Source: Candidatus Schekmanbacteria bacterium
Lineage (GTDB): Bacteria; Schekmanbacteria; GWA2-38-11; J061
Length of the DNA: 64,000 nt
Assembly: GCA_016219965.1 (NCBI GenBank)
Contig: JACRJM010000007.1
Coordinates: forward strand, 124,001 to 188,000
Direction of reading: 5' to 3'
Numbering within the stretch: position 1 is the stretch's first letter; each line of letters begins with the position of its first letter. This document shows positions 38,588 through 47,044 of this stretch, one piece after another. Below the pieces are notes generated by a model. That model had not been told where the DNA came from, made no database searches, and saw only the letters and a program-made list of their open reading frames with translations. Position numbers and translations under genes: made by a program.

Positions 38588-39754
38588 GTGAAGCAGATTT
38601 ATCTTGATTACAATGCTACGACCCCGCTGCTCGAAGAAGTTGTTGACGCAATGCTCCCATTTCTTGAATCCTCTTTCGGGAATCCATCAAGTGTTCACTC
38701 CTTTGGCCGTCCTGCAAGAGAAGCGATAGAGAACGCAAGGGAACTTTTTGCAAAAATGATAAATGCAGATACATCAGAAATTGTATTTACAAGCTGCGGC
38801 TCCGAATCAAACAACCTTGCATTAAAAGGAATATTATATTTAACGGATGAAAAAACAAAGAAAGGCCATGTAATAACATCCACCATAGAACACCCGTCAA
38901 TCCTTGAAACATGCAGTCATCTGGAATCAATTGGATATCCCGTCACATGGCTAAAGGTCGACGGAAACGGAAGAATCAGCATAGAAGAACTTGAAAAAAG
39001 CATAACCGACAGAACATCCCTTATATCCATAATGTACGGCAACAATGAAATCGGAGCAATTCAGGATATCCCTGCTATTGGAGCTGCGGCAAAAAAGAAA
39101 GGGGTGGTATTCCACACCGATGCCGTACAGGTGTTAGGAAAAGTCCCGGTTGATGTGAAGAAAAACAACATTGATTTACTCTCTGTGTCAGCCCACAAGC
39201 TATATGCACCAAAGGGGATAGGAGCAATATACATCAGGAAAGGACTAAAAATGGAAGCGCTTATCCACGGAGGACACCAGGAACTAAGCAGGCGCGCAGG
39301 AACAGAAAATGTTGCAGGGATAGTCGCTTTCGGAAAAGCCTGCGAGATCGCTATGCGTGACATGGAAGCTGAAAACAGGCATCTTTCCAAAGTCAAAGAA
39401 AAACTCAAAAATGGCCTCATCACAAAGATCCCTAAAATACGTTTCAACAGTCCTGAATCGAACTGTCTGCCAACCACTCTTAATGTGGGCTTTCTTGGAG
39501 TAGAGGGAGAGTCTATACTGATAAATCTTGACCTTAAAGGAGTTGCAGTTTCAACCGGCTCAGCATGTTCATCCGGATCTGTGGAGCCTTCACATGTCCT
39601 CGTCGCAATAGGTACCCCTGTAGAATATTCACAAAGCTCATTGAGATTCAGCTTCGGAAGGTTCACAAAAGAAGAAGACATTGATTATGTCCTCGAAATC
39701 CTGCCTCCCATAGTAGAAAAACTCCGCAGTATGTCTCCTATCTGGAATGGATAA
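38588..39754 (+). CDS. iscS: Cysteine desulfurase (IscS/NifS)
   Basis: A 388-residue class V PLP enzyme. The PLP lysine is K204 in 'SVSAHKLYAPKG', the PLP-stacking histidine lies in 'STIEHPS', and the persulfide-forming C327 lies in 'STGSACSSGSVEPSH'. It takes sulfur from cysteine for Fe-S clusters and tRNA thiolation. The start is GTG at 38588, with TAGGAG 8 bases upstream. It is co-directional with the Rrf2 regulator. No IscU or NifU scaffold gene follows, so the scaffold must be elsewhere. Confidence 0.94.
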   Translation: MKQIYLDYNATTPLLEEVVDAMLPFLESSFGNPSSVHSFGRPAREAIENARELFAKMINADTSEIVFTSCGSESNNLALKGILYLTDEKTKKGHVITSTIEHPSILETCSHLESIGYPVTWLKVDGNGRISIEELEKSITDRTSLISIMYGNNEIGAIQDIPAIGAAAKKKGVVFHTDAVQVLGKVPVDVKKNNIDLLSVSAHKLYAPKGIGAIYIRKGLKMEALIHGGHQELSRRAGTENVAGIVAFGKACEIAMRDMEAENRHLSKVKEKLKNGLITKIPKIRFNSPESNCLPTTLNVGFLGVEGESILINLDLKGVAVSTGSACSSGSVEPSHVLVAIGTPVEYSQSSLRFSFGRFTKEEDIDYVLEILPPIVEKLRSMSPIWNG

Positions 39755-39835
39755 TGGAGCATCACCGCTTTTTGCGGTAACCATACAGATTTATTTGTGA
39801 TATAATTATAGTTTAATTCTTTATCAAAGTATCCT

Positions 39836-42148
39836 ATGGCAGATGAAAAAAACAGCGGGGCGGGATTTGAACGCTTCATTAAATGGACGTTCATCAGTAT
39901 ATGCACGATTATCACCGTAGCAGTCGGCATAGTGTGCGGAATAATTGCCGCCAATGTCCGGGACCTCCCTGCAATAGACAAGCTCCACCAGTACGAACCA
40001 GACAAGGTTGCAAGGCTCTATTCCTCCGATGACAGGCTCTTTGCAGAGTTTTTCATAAAGCGCCGCATAATCGTTCCCCTTGACCAGATACCTAAACCAC
40101 TTATAGATGCTTTCATCTCAGTAGAAGACAACAGATTCTATAAGCATTTCGGCATTGATATTAATGGAATAGCAAGAGCTTTGTTTTCTAATTTATTTGC
40201 CGGAAAGATAAAAGAAGGGGGAAGCACCATTACCCAGCAGCTTGCAAAGGTGCTATTCCTATCTCCCGAGAAGACTTTCAATAGAAAGGTTAAGGAAGCT
40301 TTGATAGCATTCCAGATCGAAAGGGAATTTACCAAAGATGAAATACTCCATCTCTATTTAAACCAGCTATATTTTGGAAGCGGAGCATACGGCGTTGAGG
40401 CAGCATCGCTTGTCTATTTCAATAAACATGTAAAAGATCTTTCCCTAGAGGAATGTGCCATGCTGGCAGGGCTTCCTAAAGCCCCCACCCTTTATTCTCC
40501 ATACAACAACATGGGTTATGCAGTGAAAAGAAGAAACCTCGTTCTCGACAGAATGTACGACGAGCGCTTCATAACAAAAGAAATGAAGGAAAAGCTTAAG
40601 GACACGCCTATAAAGTTAAAATCAGGTGTTCCTGAAAACAGCGAAGCTCCTTATTTGTCGGAGTATATAAGAAGCTATGTTGAAAAAACTTACGGTACCA
40701 AGCTTCTATTCAAAGGCGGGTTCAAAATTAAAACAACTCTTGACCTTGATATGCAGGAAACCGCAGTCAAGGCCCTTAACCGCGGATTAATGGATTACGC
40801 AAGAAACAAGTATTTTAAAAAAGTCCCTCCAGAGAAGGTCGAATCCTTGCTTCCCGTATTTGCAGATGTGACAAGCCTTCAGCCAGATACTCTTTATTAC
40901 GGGAAAGTGAAAGAACTAAGAGGACAAAATGTAATTGTCTCCATAGGTAAGACAGAGGGAATAATACCTCCCGATGAATGCAAGTGGGCGCACATAGATA
41001 CACCTTCATTTGTCTTTAGGGTGGGAGATACTATCGCGGTAAGTTTTAAGGAAGTGTCGAAAGACGGGCAGAATATATTCAGTCTTGAGAATTACAGCGA
41101 GGTTGACGGCGCTGTAATAGCCATAGAGCCGTCTACCGGACAGATAAAGGCAATGGTAGGCGGAAAGAATTTTCGCATAAACCAGTTCAACAGGGCTGTG
41201 CAGGCAAAAAGACAGCCTGGTTCATCCTTTAAACCGTTTATTTATGCAACAGCCATAGAATCAAGAAAATACAATCCACTCACAAGAATACTGGATGCGC
41301 CATTCTCGGTAAGACTTCCAAACGGAGAGATGTGGAACCCCCAGAATTATGACGGAAAATTCAAGGGTCCTATTACGCTCCAGCATGCACTTGAAGAATC
41401 AAGAAACCTTGTAACCATAAGGCTGTTAAAACAGATGGGACCAGATGCTGTAATCGAGCAGGCAAAAAAAATGGGAATAAAAAGTCCCCTCGATGCCAAT
41501 CTCTCGCTTGCTCTCGGCTCATCAGCATTGAGCCTTATAGAGATAACTTCAGCGTATACGGTTTTCCCGAATGAAGGGATACGGATAGAGCCTAATGCGA
41601 TTACATCCATAGAAGATGACAACGGGTCAATATTGGAGCAGCCTGTACCGCGAAAAGAAGTTTCATTAAGCCCTGAAACTGCCTACACAATGGCAAATCT
41701 CCTTCAATATGTTGTTAAACGAGGAACAGGAACAAAAGCTGCAATGCCAAATATTCCGGTGGCAGGCAAAACCGGGACTACCAATGATTTTAAAGATGCC
41801 TGGTTCATAGGCTTTACGCCTGATATTGCCATTGGCGTATTTGTCGGTTATGATGACAACAGTAAATCTCTGGGAAATAAACAGACAGGAGGATTGATTG
41901 CCGCACCGATTTGGAAATACGTAGCTGAAAATTATTACAAGAACAGGACTCCGACCGGGGATTACAAAAAACCTGATGATGTAGTGCTTATAAATGTCAT
42001 CCCTGAATCAGGTCCGGTCGTGGCTGAGGCGAGTGACAAGACTATCCCTGTTGCCTTCATCAAGGGAACTGAACCGGGGAAAACCTATTTTCCGGCAGAT
42101 AAAAAAAATACTTCGCTTCGCGAGCATCTCCGCGACGAGGGATTATAA
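39836..42148 (+). CDS. Penicillin-binding protein 1A, bifunctional glycosyltransferase/transpeptidase
   Basis: A 770-residue class A PBP. A membrane anchor (residues about 18-42) is followed by the GT51 domain with 'SVEDNRFYKHFGID' (catalytic Glu) and 'GGSTITQQLAKVLFLS'. The transpeptidase has SSFK at 463-466 (active serine first), the 'ESRN' triad-like motif near residue 521 and KTGT at 645-648. An OB-like insert lies between the two. Length and order are those of PBP1A. It polymerises and cross-links peptidoglycan in the periplasm. The thiamine pyrophosphokinase gene follows after 20 bases. Confidence 0.95.
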   Translation: MADEKNSGAGFERFIKWTFISICTIITVAVGIVCGIIAANVRDLPAIDKLHQYEPDKVARLYSSDDRLFAEFFIKRRIIVPLDQIPKPLIDAFISVEDNRFYKHFGIDINGIARALFSNLFAGKIKEGGSTITQQLAKVLFLSPEKTFNRKVKEALIAFQIEREFTKDEILHLYLNQLYFGSGAYGVEAASLVYFNKHVKDLSLEECAMLAGLPKAPTLYSPYNNMGYAVKRRNLVLDRMYDERFITKEMKEKLKDTPIKLKSGVPENSEAPYLSEYIRSYVEKTYGTKLLFKGGFKIKTTLDLDMQETAVKALNRGLMDYARNKYFKKVPPEKVESLLPVFADVTSLQPDTLYYGKVKELRGQNVIVSIGKTEGIIPPDECKWAHIDTPSFVFRVGDTIAVSFKEVSKDGQNIFSLENYSEVDGAVIAIEPSTGQIKAMVGGKNFRINQFNRAVQAKRQPGSSFKPFIYATAIESRKYNPLTRILDAPFSVRLPNGEMWNPQNYDGKFKGPITLQHALEESRNLVTIRLLKQMGPDAVIEQAKKMGIKSPLDANLSLALGSSALSLIEITSAYTVFPNEGIRIEPNAITSIEDDNGSILEQPVPRKEVSLSPETAYTMANLLQYVVKRGTGTKAAMPNIPVAGKTGTTNDFKDAWFIGFTPDIAIGVFVGYDDNSKSLGNKQTGGLIAAPIWKYVAENYYKNRTPTGDYKKPDDVVLINVIPESGPVVAEASDKTIPVAFIKGTEPGKTYFPADKKNTSLREHLRDEGL

Positions 42149-42168
42149 AACCAATTAAATAATAAATT

Positions 42169-42804
42169 ATGAAAGCCATTATCATCTGTTCCGGAGATAT
42201 TAAGGATAGCTCTTTAATTCAAAAGAGCATCACTACCGGCGATATTGTAATCTGTGCAGACGGTGGCTACAGGCATGCCGAGAAAGCCGGCATATTGCCA
42301 AACTACCTTATAGGCGACTTTGATTCAATAAAAGTTGAAGCTCTAAACAGCGCCGTTGCCAAAGGAACGAAAGTAATAAAGCATCCACCTGAAAAGGACC
42401 AAACTGATACAGAGCTTGCCGTTCTACTTGCTATCTCACTTCACGCTGATGAGATATTGCTTCTTGGAGCAACAGGCTCAAGGCTTGATCATGTGCTTGC
42501 CAACATTCATCTATTAGTAAAAGGAATCCAGGCAGGTAAAAAAATAACCATTGCAGACAGCAACAATGAAATCACACTCATATCCGAAAGCGGAAACTTC
42601 CATTCTTCGCCGGGCGAGATATTCTCGCTTCTCCCAATGACCGAGGTTGTCACAGGGATAACCATATCAGGGCTGAAATATCCTCTCAAAGACGGCACAA
42701 TGGAGCTCGGAGCACCTTACGGGGTAAGCAACGAGGCAACATCTGATAAGGTCACTATCGAGATAAACTCAGGCTTACTACTTGTAATAAGAGCTAAAGA
42801 TTGA
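42169..42804 (+). CDS. Thiamine pyrophosphokinase
   Basis: A 211-residue enzyme that makes thiamine pyrophosphate from thiamine and ATP. Motifs: 'ICADGGYRHAEKAGILPNYLIGDFDSI' broken here as ADGGYRHA and GDFDS (ATP and Mg sites), 'PPEKDQTDTELA' and 'LLGATGSRLDHVLANI'. Length matches the ThiN/TPK family. It follows the PBP1A gene by 20 bases and may be co-transcribed. It ends 36 bases before the convergent PIN gene; no terminator hairpin was seen between them. Confidence 0.93.
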   Translation: MKAIIICSGDIKDSSLIQKSITTGDIVICADGGYRHAEKAGILPNYLIGDFDSIKVEALNSAVAKGTKVIKHPPEKDQTDTELAVLLAISLHADEILLLGATGSRLDHVLANIHLLVKGIQAGKKITIADSNNEITLISESGNFHSSPGEIFSLLPMTEVVTGITISGLKYPLKDGTMELGAPYGVSNEATSDKVTIEINSGLLLVIRAKD

Positions 42805-42840
42805 TCCCTGCTTTTTATCACAAAATTCTTATGGGATTGA

Positions 42841-43263
42841 TTATATCCCTGATAAAAATTCCTTTGCAGTTTTAACTTTTATAATGCTCTTTATCTTTTC
42901 TGTAAAAAAGTGAGCGTCTCCACTTAGAAAGTAGTCAGGTATTACCGCAAGAACAGCAGCTAATATTGGTATGTCTTTCTTGTGATTTATTAAATGCTTT
43001 GCTATCTCAATTTTTCTGGAGTACTTAGACTTTGGTACAATTTCAATATCACTTAACGCCCTTTCCAGTTCTAAAATAGCTATTTCAAGAGATCGCTCTC
43101 CAAGATATTTAAGCTTCTTTACAGTTACTTTCCTGAGTTCTTCAACAGCATCTTCGCAGGTGATCAAATCTATTTCAGTCATATCGAGAATTATAGATTC
43201 GTTACCTTCAAAAAATATTCCTGAAACAAGAATGTTAGTATCAAGAAAAACCTTGTATCTCAT
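42841..43263 (-). CDS. PIN-domain ribonuclease, putative toxin
   Basis: A 140-residue PIN protein. The acidic active-site residues are in 'FLDTNILVSG' (D8), 'EDAVEEL' (E37 region), 'HKKDIPILAAV' (D98 region) and 'YFLSGDAHFF' (D116 region). This is the COG1569-like toxin group that cleaves RNA. Its ATG overlaps the stop of the small upstream gene by 4 bases, the standard antitoxin-toxin layout. It marks the left border of the accessory island. Confidence 0.85.
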   Translation of the reverse strand: MRYKVFLDTNILVSGIFFEGNESIILDMTEIDLITCEDAVEELRKVTVKKLKYLGERSLEIAILELERALSDIEIVPKSKYSRKIEIAKHLINHKKDIPILAAVLAVIPDYFLSGDAHFFTEKIKSIIKVKTAKEFLSGI

Positions 43264-43475
43264 TTACGAAGGGTTTCAATTTCTTTCAGCATAGCAGGTT
43301 CTGCAATATTTTCTTTTTTCATAAGCCATTTAAGATATGTCCTGCTTTTCTTTGCATATGCTTTTTTTAGGGCAGCATTTATGGCAGATGAGATATCTGG
43401 GAATATTCCTGACTTAACTTCTTCATCTAATTTCTTATAAATATCATCAGATATTTTGGCAGCAATTTTTTGCAT
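43260..43475 (-). CDS. Ribbon-helix-helix antitoxin candidate
   Basis: A 71-residue protein. 'QKIAAKISDDIYKKLDEEV' followed by 'DISSAINAALKKAYAKKS' fits a CopG/ParD-type RHH DNA-binding domain; the tail is charged and could wrap the PIN toxin. A good Shine-Dalgarno (AGAGGT) is 6 bases before the ATG. It would autoregulate the pair. The RHH call rests on pattern and context. Confidence 0.75.
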   Translation of the reverse strand: MQKIAAKISDDIYKKLDEEVKSGIFPDISSAINAALKKAYAKKSRTYLKWLMKKENIAEPAMLKEIETLRK

Positions 43476-43652
43476 TTTAAACCTCTTTATTTTTCTATTT
43501 TAAAAGAATTTCTTGGGAACATCAACGGTTAAATTGTTTTCAAGGCAAATTAACCAACAATTCTTTTCCATCCCCACTCTAAAAGCGTAATCCCTGTATA
43601 GCAGGCAAGTGTCCAGTAAGTATTTCCCAAAAAGAGGCTCCCGGTAAAATTA

Positions 43653-45056
43653 TTATTTTTTTTGTTTTAGATTTTTCCCTGTAATCTGAATCTCTACAGG
43701 ATTGTGAGAAGTGATAGTTCCATGTGTATTTATATCCTCAATCTTGTAATAGTATTTTTTTCCTGCTTTTATATTGTTATCCTTAAACTGGTATTCTCTG
43801 CCATTTAGTGAATTCCCCTTTGCTCTTATCATCTCATCATTTATTTTCACATACTTCCCATCAACAGAGCTAGCACGCAGAATATTAAAACCTTCATTGT
43901 CAATCTCTAAGGCAGTTTCCCAATTAACAATTACTTTCTTGCCTTTTTGTCTCGCTTTAAAAGTAGTTAATGACACGATGGTGGGAGCTGAAATGACAGA
44001 ACGCACAGGCCACACATCGCCGGGGTACCCCACAGACCATATGTCCTCATTGCCAATCGAAAAATTGACACTCCATATGTTGCACCAATAGTCAGGATAA
44101 GTTGAAGAAGACAAATAATAATCATACGACCCAGACTGCACATTTGTAAACGGATGACCTGCTATTATGGCAGTACCCCATTTTGAATAGTCAACCAGGC
44201 TTCGAAGTTCTTTTCTATTTGGAAGCCTCCAGTCTGTGTGGCCTGCCAATGTCAGGCTGTCACAATATGCTATAGCATCAGAACGTGAACGCTCAGTACT
44301 GTCAGGAGATTTCACCCACATGAGTCCTGTTAGATTGTCTGTAACTGTCCCATTTTCGTTATCAGAAAACCGTGGATTTGGCCATGCAACACCTTTTTCT
44401 AAATCCCCATCATCGCCTGCCGCATAGATCATGGTCTGTCCTGTCATTGGCAGTTGGATAATGCCTGACTGACCAGCACGGACAGGCCATACATAAAACA
44501 ATGCATCCTTACCAAAGTAGGACATTTTGCCATCTTGAATGCCTAGCCCCCATGCACAGCTGCCGCAATCAGCACTGGTAGTGGAAGTCCAGTACCTATC
44601 CCACTGTACATTCATAAAAAACTGATTTTTAAGCCATATTGCTGAGTTTGGTTCGTCAGCATTTATAAGGCTTTCAAGCTCGTTGATATTTGGCAGCCTC
44701 CAGTCGCTAAACCCAAGATAATTGCTGCTATTAAGCGATGCTACATAATCGAGTGCCTGCTGCCATGTTTTCCCCAATCCCAAGTTTGGAAGATTTGCGT
44801 TTTTTGTCCACATTAACCCTGTAAGGTTATCTGTAACAGTTCCATCACCATTGTTAATAAAACGAGGACTGGGCCATGCTACACCAGCTTTGATATCTCC
44901 ATCCTGCCCCGTGCCCTCACAGGCAATTTGATTCCCAGATGAATCATAACATTTCGTCTGCCCTGTCTGGGGAAGCTGAATTGTTCCCGCACCTGATATA
45001 TAGGAAATAGAGAAACAAAGAAGAAAAATCAGATAAAACAACTTTTTCTTTAACAT
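43653..45056 (-). CDS. Secreted protein with two DUF1566 (Lcl C-terminal) repeats and a C-terminal FnIII-like domain
   Basis: A 467-residue exported protein. Signal peptide 'MLKKKLFYLIFLLCFSISYISG' (start chosen at the ATG 45056; an ATG four codons upstream also exists). Two DUF1566 units follow, each with 'NGTVTDNLTGLMWxK' and 'WRLPNxxELxSL' and an ending 'VWPVRAG' or 'VWPVRSV'. The last 110 residues ('VIVNWETALEIDNEGFNIL', 'KKYYYKIEDI') are a fibronectin-III-like module common in envelope proteins of environmental bacteria. It is probably cell-surface or secreted, with a binding role. It stands alone between the PIN pair and the SLOG gene. Confidence 0.8.
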   Translation of the reverse strand: MLKKKLFYLIFLLCFSISYISGAGTIQLPQTGQTKCYDSSGNQIACEGTGQDGDIKAGVAWPSPRFINNGDGTVTDNLTGLMWTKNANLPNLGLGKTWQQALDYVASLNSSNYLGFSDWRLPNINELESLINADEPNSAIWLKNQFFMNVQWDRYWTSTTSADCGSCAWGLGIQDGKMSYFGKDALFYVWPVRAGQSGIIQLPMTGQTMIYAAGDDGDLEKGVAWPNPRFSDNENGTVTDNLTGLMWVKSPDSTERSRSDAIAYCDSLTLAGHTDWRLPNRKELRSLVDYSKWGTAIIAGHPFTNVQSGSYDYYLSSSTYPDYWCNIWSVNFSIGNEDIWSVGYPGDVWPVRSVISAPTIVSLTTFKARQKGKKVIVNWETALEIDNEGFNILRASSVDGKYVKINDEMIRAKGNSLNGREYQFKDNNIKAGKKYYYKIEDINTHGTITSHNPVEIQITGKNLKQKK

Positions 45057-45207
45057 AAATACCCCCATCTTGGTTATTCACAATCCGAATTACTATCTAT
45101 GAAGTGCTGACCTTTTTATTTTTCTTCTGTCTCTAATCCAGAATTAAGCGTAATATTGTATAGGTTTGCTCATGGGGTTTGTATCAGCTCATCTGGCATC
45201 TCATCTT

Positions 45208-45618
45208 TCAAATTAAAACAAGTCTCTTCTTTCCGAACTTTTCATAATATTTGATAGTGTTCTCGGTACCGCCTTTCCTGTCAGGCGCTACGACAGCAAT
45301 AAGAATGTCAGAATCATCAGCAATAAGTTTGTTCCTGGCATAGTTCGCTTTTGTAGATGACCACCTATCACTTTTGTCAATTTTAGATTTGTCAGGATAA
45401 TGAATGATGATCTTAAGATTAAGCTCTAAGGCCAGTTCTTCAGCAAACTTGTCTGCTCCATCAGGACAGCCGCCGGAAACAAGCACAAGCTTGCTTTCCT
45501 TGTAGACCTGAAGAAAATAAAAAAGTTTTTCACGAATAAGGTGTTTATCTTCCGGCGAGTTACGTCTCCTGCTTCCCACAATACCGATTTTCAAGATTTC
45601 TGTTCTTTGATTTTCCAT
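45208..45618 (-). CDS. SLOG-fold (DprA/YspA-like) nucleotide-binding protein
   Basis: A 136-residue single-domain protein. 'IGIVGSRRRN' at the start, 'VLVSGGCPDGADKFAEELA' in the middle and 'ADDSDILIAVVAPDRKGGTENTIKYYEKFGK' near the end follow the SLOG Rossmann fold (DUF2493/YspA, related to DprA and LOG). SLOG proteins bind nucleotides or nucleotide-like signals and occur in DNA uptake and in defence systems. The ATG is only about 3 bases from the predicted start of a WYL-type promoter (-10 at 45633-45628), and no Shine-Dalgarno is present, so the mRNA may be leaderless. Confidence 0.75.
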   Translation of the reverse strand: MENQRTEILKIGIVGSRRRNSPEDKHLIREKLFYFLQVYKESKLVLVSGGCPDGADKFAEELALELNLKIIIHYPDKSKIDKSDRWSSTKANYARNKLIADDSDILIAVVAPDRKGGTENTIKYYEKFGKKRLVLI

Positions 45619-45627
45619 AGTGGAGTT

Positions 45628-45662
45628 AATATAGAAGGGTGTACTGACAACTCTATGGCAGT
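45628..45662 (-). promoter_or_regulatory. WYL/PafBC-type promoter, site 1 (SLOG gene)
   Basis: On the minus strand: ACTGCCA, 6 bases, TGTCAGT, with the block TTGTCAGTA followed by 8 bases and TATATT (45633-45628). It matches the RecA-NDp form TTGTCRGTG-N8-TANNNT except for the last base of the first block. The palindrome occupies 45643-45662. Confidence 0.75.
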
Positions 45663-45698
45663 GTGATTAAATGAAAAAGATTTTATTCAGTGGTATAA

Positions 45699-46940
45699 TT
45701 ATGATGCGGATTTTAACTTCTCTATTTCCTGTTTCAATTCTGTTTTATATTTTTTAGAATCTAATTTAATAGCACTCTTAAAGTCCTTGATAGCTAAAGA
45801 ACGCTCCCCTTTAAGACTATAAATCAATCCTCTATTATAAAAAAACCGGGCAAGTTCTCTTCTGCGTGATTTATAATCAGATCTATCAAATTTATATATA
45901 AACTTAACTCTAAGCTGTTCCAGGTCTATCGCATAACTAAAGTCATTAATGGCTGAATCGTAATCTCCTTTCTTGCTATATGCAATCGCACGAAAATATT
46001 TTGATTCAGTCTTATCAAAATCATCATCGTTGATAATCTTTGTGAAATCCTTAATTGCTGAATCGTAGTCACCTTTATCAGAATAAGCCTTCCCACGATC
46101 CATGAAAATAGATGTATTTGCCGGCTCAAACTTTAGCGCCCTTGTAAAATCCTTGATTGCTGAATCATAGTCACCTTTGCAGGCATAACCTTCTCCACGA
46201 CTCTGAAAAATGCTATGAAGAGTCCTATCTTTTTTGAAAGTCAGTATTATTGCCCTTGTGAAATCCCTGATTGCTGGATCGTAGTTACCCTTGCGGGAAT
46301 AAGCGCATCCTCGCCAATAAAATGGATCAGCGTTTTTCGGAATCATCTTTATCGCTGTTGTAAAATCCTTAATTGCTAAATCATAGTCACCTTTACTAAC
46401 ATACGCATGGCCTCGGGAATAAATAGCATAATATCTGGGAGTAAATTTTATTGCCTTAGTAAAGTCCTTGGTTGCTAAATCATAGTCGAATTGAAAAGGG
46501 GAGTTATACGCTTGCCCTCTAAAATAAAATGCATAAGAATTTTTTGGATTCAGTTTTATAGACTTGGTAAGATAGATTATGGGCATATCTATATTGCCGC
46601 TCACAAATTTGGCAATCCCCAGCAAATAGAAGGCATAAGAATTTTGCTGGTCCAGATTTATCGCCTTTGTGAAGTCCCTGATGGCCAAGCTTATGGAGTC
46701 ATCATCTCCTTTTTGAAAATAGGATTTCCCACGATTTATTAATTTTTCAACAGTCTTAACACTTCTCAAATTAACCGCTTTGCTATCTCTATTTGAATAT
46801 CCTTCCGGCAAGATCATTGAAGAAATATCAGACCCGCAGTTTATACAGGACTTCTCTCTAATGGGAGTATTTTTACCACAATCTGGGCATATCCATTTAA
46901 GGTAAATCTTTTTCTTAGAATTCTTAATAATGTTTTTCAT
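45699..46940 (-). CDS. Zinc-ribbon plus tandem TPR protein
   Basis: A 413-residue protein. Residues about 15-40 are a zinc ribbon, 'WICPDCGKNTPIREKSCINCG' read as CPDC and CINC pairs. After a short linker come about eight or nine tetratricopeptide repeats of the form 'GDYDSAIKDFTKAI', near-identical to one another, which points to recent internal duplication. There is no signal peptide, so it is probably a cytoplasmic scaffold. AGGA lies 5 bases before the ATG, and a WYL-type promoter is at 46961-46995. Partner unknown. Confidence 0.82.
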   Translation of the reverse strand: MKNIIKNSKKKIYLKWICPDCGKNTPIREKSCINCGSDISSMILPEGYSNRDSKAVNLRSVKTVEKLINRGKSYFQKGDDDSISLAIRDFTKAINLDQQNSYAFYLLGIAKFVSGNIDMPIIYLTKSIKLNPKNSYAFYFRGQAYNSPFQFDYDLATKDFTKAIKFTPRYYAIYSRGHAYVSKGDYDLAIKDFTTAIKMIPKNADPFYWRGCAYSRKGNYDPAIRDFTRAIILTFKKDRTLHSIFQSRGEGYACKGDYDSAIKDFTRALKFEPANTSIFMDRGKAYSDKGDYDSAIKDFTKIINDDDFDKTESKYFRAIAYSKKGDYDSAINDFSYAIDLEQLRVKFIYKFDRSDYKSRRRELARFFYNRGLIYSLKGERSLAIKDFKSAIKLDSKKYKTELKQEIEKLKSAS

Positions 46941-46960
46941 GAAATCCTATAAATAAAAAT

Positions 46961-46995
46961 AATATATGAGAGCGTCCTGACAACACTCTGGCAAT
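46961..46995 (-). promoter_or_regulatory. WYL/PafBC-type promoter, site 2 (TPR gene)
   Basis: On the minus strand: ATTGCCA, 6 bases, TGTCAGG, with TTGTCAGGA, 8 bases and TATATT (46966-46961). It is the most divergent palindrome of the five but keeps the N8 spacing and the -10. The predicted start is about 15 bases before the ATG at 46940. Confidence 0.7.
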
Positions 46996-47044
46996 GTGAT
47001 TTAATAGAAAGATTTTAATTTAGCGAGGAAATGCAAAATGAATG

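Noticed and set aside
39061-39681. Long antisense reading frame opposite iscS (206 codons)
   Set aside because: It is a shadow of the iscS coding sequence; low-complexity translation and no ribosome-binding site.
39764-39785. Small hairpin ACCGC-TTTTT-GCGGT after iscS as a terminator
   Set aside because: Only 5 bp and no U-tract follows; not enough to call.
45069-45130. Possible sixth WYL-type promoter before the DUF1566 gene (minus-strand GGTCAGCAC)
   Set aside because: Only part of the first block matches, the left half of the palindrome is missing and no TANNNT lies at N8.
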